DNA of 64,000 bases from Pseudomonadota bacterium (GTDB taxonomy: Bacteria; Pseudomonadota; Alphaproteobacteria; Rhizobiales; Rhizobiaceae), in assembly GCA_023419535.1 (NCBI GenBank), contig JAEZXX010000034.1, positions 65,959-129,958 of the forward strand, given 5' to 3'. The translations under genes and the position numbers were made by a program. Within the stretch, counting starts at the first letter, position 1. Each line of letters opens with the position of its first letter. Of the stretch, positions 57,821-64,000 are shown one piece after another. Below the pieces are notes generated by a model. That model was not told where the DNA came from and searched no databases. It worked only from the letters and a program-made list of their open reading frames with translations.

Positions 57821-59209
57821 TCAACCGGGGCGCGTCATCGCCGCCGGATCGACGATCCGGTCGTAATCCTCGCCCGAGACGAGGCCGGTCGCGAGCGCTT
57901 CCTCGCGAAGCGTCGTGCCGTTCTTGTGCGCCGTCTTGGCGATCTTGGCCGCCGCGTCGTAGCCGATCGTCGGCGCGAGCGCCGTGACGAGCATCAGCGA
58001 GCGCTCCAGCGCTTGGCGGATGTTGTCCTCGCGCGCCTCGATGCCCTGCACGCAGTTTTCGGTGAAGGAGACCGACGCATCGGCCATCAGGCGGACCGAC
58101 TGGAGGAAGTTGTAGGCCATCACCGGGTTGAAGACGTTCAGCTCGAAATGGCCCGAGGCGCCCGCGAAGGTGAGCGCTGCGTGATTGCCGAAGATCTGCA
58201 CGCAGACCTGCGTCAGCGCCTCGCACTGCGTCGGGTTCACCTTGCCCGGCATGATGGAGGAGCCCGGCTCGTTCTCCGGCAGCTGCAGTTCCCCGAGGCC
58301 CGAGCGAGGGCCGGAACCGAGGAAGCGGATGTCGTTGGCGATCTTGAACAGCGAAGCCGCCACCGTGTTGATCGCGCCGTGCGAGAAGACCATCGCGTCG
58401 TGCGCGGCCAGCGCCTCGAACTTGTTCGGCGCCGAGGTGAAGGGCAGGCCGGCGATCGTGGCGATGCGCTCGGCGACGCCCTCGGCGAAGCCGATTGGCG
58501 CGTTGAGGCCGGTGCCGACGGCCGTGCCGCCCTGCGCCAGCTCCATCAGTGCCGGCAGCGTCGCCTCGATGCGGGCGATGCCGTTCTCAACCTGCTTGGC
58601 GTAGCCGGAGAATTCCTGGCCGAGCGTGAGCGGCGTGGCGTCCTGCGTGTGCGTGCGCCCGATCTTGATGATCGGCTCGAATTCGGCCGACTTGGCGGAG
58701 AGCGCGCCGTGCAGCAGCTTCAGCGCCGGCAGGAGGCGGTGGACGATCTCCTCCGCGCAGGCCACGTGCATGGCCGTCGGATAGGTGTCGTTCGACGACT
58801 GGCTCATGTTGACGTGGTCGTTCGGGTGGACGGGCTTCTTGGAGCCCATCTCGCCGCCCATGATCTCGATGGCGCGGTTCGAGATCACCTCGTTGGCGTT
58901 CATGTTCGACTGGGTGCCGGACCCGGTCTGCCAGACGACGAGAGGGAAGTGGTCGTCGAGCTTGCCGTCGATGACCTCCTGCGCCGCCTCGACGATCGCC
59001 GCGCCGATTTTTGCGTCGAGACGGCCGAGCGCCATGTTCGTCTCGGCCGCCGCGCGCTTCACGATGCCGAGGGCGCGCACGATGGGCAGAGGCTGGCGCT
59101 CCCAGCCGATCTTGAAGTTGCCGAGCGAGCGCTGGGCCTGCGCGCCCCAATAGCGGTCCGAGGCGACCTCGATCGCGCCGAACGTGTCCGTTTCCCGTCG
59201 TGTCGTCAT
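57821..59209 (-). CDS. fumC: Class II fumarate hydratase
   Basis: A 462-residue fumarase C of the TCA cycle, a homotetramer in the cytoplasm without iron. The signature GSSIMPGKVNPTQ, plus TGSGTQSNMNANEVISNRA, HPNDHVNMSQSSNDTYPTAMH and KIGRTHTQDATPLTLGQEFSGY, marks class II fumarase. It is the only gene on its transcript as far as I can see; doxX lies 123 bases downstream in the same direction. Confidence 0.96.
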   Translation of the reverse strand: MTTRRETDTFGAIEVASDRYWGAQAQRSLGNFKIGWERQPLPIVRALGIVKRAAAETNMALGRLDAKIGAAIVEAAQEVIDGKLDDHFPLVVWQTGSGTQSNMNANEVISNRAIEIMGGEMGSKKPVHPNDHVNMSQSSNDTYPTAMHVACAEEIVHRLLPALKLLHGALSAKSAEFEPIIKIGRTHTQDATPLTLGQEFSGYAKQVENGIARIEATLPALMELAQGGTAVGTGLNAPIGFAEGVAERIATIAGLPFTSAPNKFEALAAHDAMVFSHGAINTVAASLFKIANDIRFLGSGPRSGLGELQLPENEPGSSIMPGKVNPTQCEALTQVCVQIFGNHAALTFAGASGHFELNVFNPVMAYNFLQSVRLMADASVSFTENCVQGIEAREDNIRQALERSLMLVTALAPTIGYDAAAKIAKTAHKNGTTLREEALATGLVSGEDYDRIVDPAAMTRPG

Positions 59210-59389
59210 GGTGCTGCTCTCAAGGCCCCGATGCGTTCAATGCCGGGAGCGGCGTTACCATGGGTTCGGCAGGGCCGGAACCCTGCGGCACCGATCGAAG
59301 CGTTTGAAAGTCCCGGGCATCGCGAGCGCACGCGAAAAGGCCGCCCCGATCGCTCGGAGCGGCCCCGTAATCTAGAACTCGATAGTCGC

Positions 59390-59578
59390 TCAGCGGACGC
59401 CGAGCTGGTCCTTCGTCGCGTCCTTGACCTTGCCGTAGTTCTTCTGGGTCTTGCCCTCGGCCTGATCCGCGAGGCCGTCCGCCTTCATGCGGTCGTTGCC
59501 TGTCGCGTTGCCCACGGCTTCCTTGAGCTTGCCGCCGATTTCCTTGGCGCCGCCCTTGATCGTATTGCTGTCGACCAT
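59390..59578 (-). CDS. CsbD-family stress protein
   Basis: A 62-residue protein with two internal repeats: NTIKGGAKEIGGKLKEAVGNATG and RMKADGLADQAEGKTQKNYGKVKD, the CsbD core. Such proteins are among the most strongly induced under general stress in alphaproteobacteria. GAGGAG precedes the ATG, and an EcfG-type promoter lies upstream (59630-59654). Confidence 0.92.
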   Translation of the reverse strand: MVDSNTIKGGAKEIGGKLKEAVGNATGNDRMKADGLADQAEGKTQKNYGKVKDATKDQLGVR

Positions 59579-59629
59579 CGAATGATCTCCTCAATGAAGG
59601 GGCCGCATCTCGCGACCGTCGGCATCCAG

Positions 59630-59654
59630 AACGTTGCCTGCGACCGGATGTTCC
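59630..59654 (-). promoter_or_regulatory. EcfG-type general-stress promoter for the csbD-like gene
   Basis: Minus strand: GGAAC, 16 bases, CGTT, an exact consensus match ending 52 bases before the ATG at 59578. It lies in the 131-base gap behind the SDR gene. Confidence 0.72.
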
Positions 59655-59709
59655 GGAATCGCGATCACGAACTTGAGAGGGGCTGCTCCGCAGCGAGGTG
59701 GAAGCGTCC

Positions 59710-60471
59710 TCAGATCGAGCCGGCTTCGACCATGTAGTTGTTGGCCGTGCACATGGCTGCGTCGTCCGACGCGAGGAAGAGCGTCATGCGCGCCAGGAAC
59801 TCGGGCTGGATCAGGTCCGGCAGGCATTGGCGTTTCAGATGGTCCGCGATGGCCTCCTCGCTCACCCAGAGCTCGCGCTGGCGCTCGGTCATGACCCAGC
59901 CCGGAACCACCGTGTTGACGCGGATCCGGTGGGGTCCGAGATCGCGCGCGAAGGAGCGCGTCATGCCGTGCACGGCCGATTTCGCCGTCGTGTAGACCGG
60001 CATGCCGCCGCTCGCCTGCCACCAGGAGTTCGAGCCGAAATTGACGATCGAGCCGCCGCCGGCCGCGATCATGCCCGGCGCGACCGCCTGGATGGCGAAG
60101 AACATGTGGCGCAGGTTCGTCGCTATGCGCTCGTCGTAATAGTCGGGCGTCACGTCCTCCCAGCCGTGGCGGTCGTCGCGCGCGGCGTTGTTGACGAGAA
60201 CGGTGGGCGCGCCCTGCCGATCGGCGAGCCGGGCGAAGGCGGCCTTCAGAGCCTCGATGTCGCGCAGGTCGCAGGACTCGAAAGCGACAGACGCACCTGC
60301 GCCCGCCAGTTCGTCGCGAAGCGCCGCACCACCTCCCGCGTCGATATCGACGAAGGAGACGCGCGAGCCCTGGCTTGCGAAGGCCCGAACGATCTCGGCG
60401 CCGATGCCCGACGCCCCGCCGGTGACGAGCACGGAACGGTCCTTCAGGCTGGGATAGGTCGCGAACTGCAT
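59710..60471 (-). CDS. Short-chain dehydrogenase/reductase
   Basis: A 253-residue SDR with glycine motif TGGASGIGAEIV, the NNAA motif (VLVNNAARDD), catalytic Ser in NFGSNSW and YTTAK, and the C-terminal YMVEAGS. The N-terminus QFATYPSLKDRSVLVTGGAS is close to sugar dehydrogenases such as the xylose/fuconate type, but the substrate is unresolved. The ATG at 60471 has GGAGGA in front. The region upstream carries REP-like repeats. Confidence 0.87.
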   Translation of the reverse strand: MQFATYPSLKDRSVLVTGGASGIGAEIVRAFASQGSRVSFVDIDAGGGAALRDELAGAGASVAFESCDLRDIEALKAAFARLADRQGAPTVLVNNAARDDRHGWEDVTPDYYDERIATNLRHMFFAIQAVAPGMIAAGGGSIVNFGSNSWWQASGGMPVYTTAKSAVHGMTRSFARDLGPHRIRVNTVVPGWVMTERQRELWVSEEAIADHLKRQCLPDLIQPEFLARMTLFLASDDAAMCTANNYMVEAGSI

Positions 60472-60569
60472 GGAGATCCTCCTCGATAGCGTCGGCGAGG
60501 GCTTGCTGGGTTTCGAAGGCGAGCGCAACCGGTTTGTCGGATGACGAGAAAGCGCGACGCCGACGCGTC

Positions 60570-60717
60570 GCCTTCTCCCGCTCGCGGGAGAAGGTCCTGG
60601 CAGGGGGATGAGGGCTTCGAAGGGCGTTGGGCGTCTCGAACTGACGTGTCGAGCCCTACGAAGCCCTCACCCGTCCGTCGCTTCGCGCCGTCCACCCTCT
60701 CCCCGGTGGGGAGAGGG
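60570..60717. repeat. REP-like palindromic repeat, copies 2 and 3 in opposite orientation
   Basis: Hairpin CCTTCTCCCG-CTCG-CGGGAGAAGG at 60571-60594, followed by the tail GGCAGGGGGATGAGGGCTTCGAAGGG shared with 53632-53690. A second hairpin, CCCTCTCCCC-GGT-GGGGAGAGGG, lies at 60695-60717, preceded by the reversed tail CGAAGCCCTCACCC. TGAGGGCTTCG at 60609-60619 also pairs with CGAAGCCCTCA at 60659-60669. Confidence 0.82.
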
Positions 60718-60768
60718 CTGGCGCCCTTCCGCCGATGGCGAAGCGCCGGGCAACGGTGTGTCTCAACG

Positions 60769-60801
60769 AAAAAAAGGCCCGGCGGAGCGATCCGCCGGGC
60801 C
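60769..60801 (-). terminator. Rho-independent terminator of groESL
   Basis: GGCCCGGCGGA pairs with TCCGCCGGGCC around a four-base loop; the minus strand continues TTTTTTT. It ends the groES-groEL transcript 28 bases after the stop. Confidence 0.92.
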
Positions 60802-60829
60802 TTTTCAGCATCTGCGAGGTTGGCTGGAC

Positions 60830-62476
<1,647 letters not shown>

Positions 62477-62524
62477 TGGAGGCGCTCCTTTTGATTGAAA
62501 CGATCAGGGTGAGGTGCGGCTCGA

Positions 62525-62812
62525 TCAGCCGATCACGCCCATGATGTCGGTTTCCTTCATGATCAGCAGGTCCTTGCCGTCGAGCTTGACCTCGGTGCCG
62601 CTCCACTTGCCGAAGAGCACGCGGTCGCCGACCTTGACGTCGAGCGCGACGATCTTGCCGCTTTCGTCGCGGGCACCCGGGCCGACGGCCTCGATGACGC
62701 CTTCCGACGGCTTTTCCTTAGCGGTATCGGGGATAATGATGCCGCCAGCGGTCTTTTCCTCGCTGTCGACACGGCGGACGACCACGCGGTCGTGCAAGGG
62801 ACGGAAAGCCAT
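62525..62812 (-). CDS. groES: 10-kDa co-chaperonin GroES
   Basis: A 95-residue co-chaperonin beginning MAFRPLHDRVVVRRVDSEEKTAGGIIIPDTAKEKPSEG, which contains the mobile loop (about 17-32), and with VKVGDRVLFGKWSGTEVKLDG following. It caps GroEL. The ATG at 62812 is preceded by AGGAGA. It is the first gene of the groES-groEL operon. Confidence 0.98.
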   Translation of the reverse strand: MAFRPLHDRVVVRRVDSEEKTAGGIIIPDTAKEKPSEGVIEAVGPGARDESGKIVALDVKVGDRVLFGKWSGTEVKLDGKDLLIMKETDIMGVIG

Positions 62813-62848
62813 GATGTCTCCTATGGAAATCCTGTGAAATTCGCCCTG

Positions 62849-62875
62849 TTAGCACTCTAATATCGAGAGTGCTAA
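62849..62875 (-). promoter_or_regulatory. CIRCE operator (HrcA-binding site) of groESL
   Basis: TTAGCACTC, nine bases, GAGTGCTAA is a perfect CIRCE element, the HrcA repressor site. It lies 37-63 bases before the groES ATG, just downstream of the promoter boxes. It is symmetrical, so it can be written on either strand. Confidence 0.97.
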
Positions 62876-62886
62876 CAGTTGGCGGG

Positions 62887-62915
62887 GATATAGGAGGACG
62901 GCAAAATCGAGTCAA
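62887..62915 (-). promoter_or_regulatory. Promoter of groESL
   Basis: Minus strand: CTTGACT (TTGACT, 62915-62910), 17 bases, TATATC (62892-62887). It fits both the housekeeping and the RpoH heat-shock consensus (CTTGA). Transcription would start near 62880, directly before the CIRCE element. Confidence 0.75.
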
Positions 62916-63002
62916 GGCGGCTCGCGCCGGAACCAAGCTGAGCCTTGCAGATTGTCGGCGTGGCACGTAGGTGGGGGAACACCCGTAATTTCGGACCGCG
63001 AA

Positions 63003-64000
63003 TTGACCATCGAACTCGATCCCAAGACAGCTTCCGTGCAGCAGATCTGGAGTTCGCCGCAGCTGGCGGTCATCGTTCCGGCCTTCAACGAGCGCGACAA
63101 CGTCGTGCCGTTGTTCGATCTCGTCTCCAAGGCCATGGGCGACATTCCGTTCGAGTTCATCGTCGTCGACGACAATTCGCCCGACGGCACGGCCGCCGTC
63201 GTCAAGGAACTGGCGCGGCGTCATTCCAATGTGCGGTGCATCCACCGCATCGGCCGGCGCGGGCTCAGTTCCGCGGTGATCGAGGGCATTTCGGCAAGTG
63301 CCGCGCCTTATTTCGCGGTGATCGACGCCGACCACCAGCACGACGAGCGCATCCTGCCCAAGATGCTCGACAAGGCCCTGGCCGGCGACCACGTCGTGGT
63401 CGGCACCCGCTACGGCGGCGATGGCGCGGTGGGAGAGGGGCTCAGCAAGACGCGCGAGGCGGGAAGCCGGCTGGCGACACGGCTGTCGGGCCTGGTGACC
63501 GGGCGCGCGCTGTCGGATCCGATGAGCGGCTTTTTCCTGATGCGCCGCGACGTCTTCGACGAAATCGCTCCGTCGCTTTCCAACGAAGGCTTCAAGATTC
63601 TGCTCGACATCATCGTGTCGGCGTCCCGCGCCCGTGCCCGCCGGGGCAAGGAACTGCGGATCGGCGAGGTTCCCTACACCTTCCGCCCGCGCCACGCCGG
63701 CGAGAGCAAGATGAGCTCGATCGTCGTGGTGCAGTTTCTCGGCCTTGTGCTGAGCAAACTCACCGGAGGCCTGCTGCCTGCGAGCTTCCTGCTGTTCGGG
63801 CTGGTCGGCGGCCTCGGCGTCTTCGTCCATATGGGTGTGCTGTTCGCCGCGGGGTCGGCGGGCTTCAACTTCTATTGGGCGCAGACGGTCGCGACGGTCG
63901 TCGCCATGACCTTCAACTTCATGCTCAACAACGAGCTGACTTACGCCAACAAGAAGCTGCGCGGCTGGCGCTATCTGACGGGGCTGCTGAGCTTCTATGC
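63003..64000 (+). CDS. GT2 glycosyltransferase fused to GtrA-like membrane domain (3' end outside window)
   Basis: About 332 residues are visible and the frame is open to the window edge. The N-terminal GT2 domain begins LAVIVPAFNERDNVVPLFDLV and continues to VVDDNSPDGTAA, DADHQHDE (metal-binding) and SGFFLMRRDVF, resembling dolichyl-phosphate mannosyltransferase. From about residue 255 the sequence is hydrophobic (LPASFLLFGLVGGLGVFVHMGVLF) and ends TVVAMTFNFMLNNELTY, matching the GtrA family. Such proteins probably transfer sugars to a lipid carrier at the inner membrane. The start is a TTG at 63003, with no strong Shine-Dalgarno; an in-frame TTG at 62952 is an alternative. Confidence 0.85.
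   Translation, partial: MTIELDPKTASVQQIWSSPQLAVIVPAFNERDNVVPLFDLVSKAMGDIPFEFIVVDDNSPDGTAAVVKELARRHSNVRCIHRIGRRGLSSAVIEGISASAAPYFAVIDADHQHDERILPKMLDKALAGDHVVVGTRYGGDGAVGEGLSKTREAGSRLATRLSGLVTGRALSDPMSGFFLMRRDVFDEIAPSLSNEGFKILLDIIVSASRARARRGKELRIGEVPYTFRPRHAGESKMSSIVVVQFLGLVLSKLTGGLLPASFLLFGLVGGLGVFVHMGVLFAAGSAGFNFYWAQTVATVVAMTFNFMLNNELTYANKKLRGWRYLTGLLSFY

Larger units (their letters stand above)
60472..60829. other. Gene-free region with REP-like repeats and the groEL terminator
   Basis: These 358 bases contain no gene. They hold the REP-like copy at 60570-60629, a second REP hairpin at 60695-60717 in an inverted arrangement, and the groEL terminator at 60769-60801. Confidence 0.65.

Noticed and set aside
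57440..59737. A 765-codon open frame opposite fumC and doxX
   Set aside because: It reads through fumC, doxX and the inverted repeat in the opposite strand and has a biased Arg/Leu/His composition, as expected of a shadow.
62718..63830. A minus-strand frame opposite the glycosyltransferase and groES promoter
   Set aside because: The plus-strand frame at 63003-64000 has strong GT2 and GtrA motifs; the minus-strand frame runs across the CIRCE and promoter.

Overview
The window is 64 kb of gene-dense, high-GC chromosomal DNA from an alphaproteobacterium, most likely a Hyphomicrobiales (Rhizobiales) member. The clues are a C4-pathway 5-aminolevulinate synthase (HemA), a short HisG paired with HisZ, a RopB/Omp25-like outer-membrane protein, a Mrp protein without the CxxC pair, EcfG-type promoters (GGAAC-N16-CGTT) and a CIRCE-controlled groESL operon. 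I cannot name the genus. There is no rRNA, tRNA, insertion sequence, prophage or CRISPR array. It reads as core chromosome with a few small accessory insertions.

Layout. 0-9 kb: the tail of a BrnA-like antitoxin, a small membrane protein, pheT, a Gfo/Idh/MocA oxidoreductase, the murein endopeptidase MepA, glucokinase, an MsbA-like ABC exporter and dapB. 9-15 kb: a VOC-domain protein, then a base-repair cluster (two endonuclease III paralogues around an Ada/Ogt methyltransferase), an EI24/CysZ-like protein and a PfkB-family sugar/adenosine kinase. 15-20.5 kb: YifB ATPase, a Fur-family (Zur-like) regulator, an outer-membrane beta-barrel, Mrp, and a tautomerase gene interrupted by an in-frame stop. 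20.5-30.2 kb: an osmoprotectant-type ABC transporter without its binding protein, a 3-hydroxyisobutyrate-dehydrogenase-like enzyme, MscL, an aminotransferase-AbrB pair, hemA, and a SAF-domain dehydrogenase with an endonuclease/phosphatase-fold protein. 30-41 kb: a stress-type PRC-barrel protein, an RND efflux pump with its divergent TetR regulator, a lipase-like/ICMT-like pair, and envelope lipoproteins including an L,D-transpeptidase. 41-46 kb: a tiny lysine/glycine-rich lipoprotein, glutamate-cysteine ligase, rsmE, an SDR, a small acidic stress protein and a DUF29-macro-domain pair. 46-51 kb: glycolate oxidase glcD-glcE-glcF, with a DUF433/DUF5615 toxin-antitoxin-like pair between glcE and glcF. 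51-57.3 kb: two tandem L,D-transpeptidases, the alkyladenine glycosylase Tag, then hisS-hisZ-hisG. 57.3-64 kb: DoxX, fumarase C, CsbD, an SDR, groES-groEL and the start of a GT2-GtrA glycosyltransferase.

The regulatory DNA is informative. Three small genes (PRC-barrel, acidic DDTFPASDPA protein, CsbD) each carry a good match to the general-stress EcfG promoter. The RND pump and its TetR regulator fire from back-to-back promoters sharing a perfect palindrome. groES has a promoter with a CIRCE operator. Two kinds of dispersed palindromic repeat occur: a roughly 100-bp element at 15.1 and 56.5 kb, and a CCTTCTCCC-type REP-like hairpin at 53.6 and 60.6 kb. I did not find a clearly new multi-gene system. 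The best leads are the lipase/ICMT pair, the macro/DUF29 pair, the cassette inside the glc operon, the broken tautomerase, and the repeat between hisZ and hisG.
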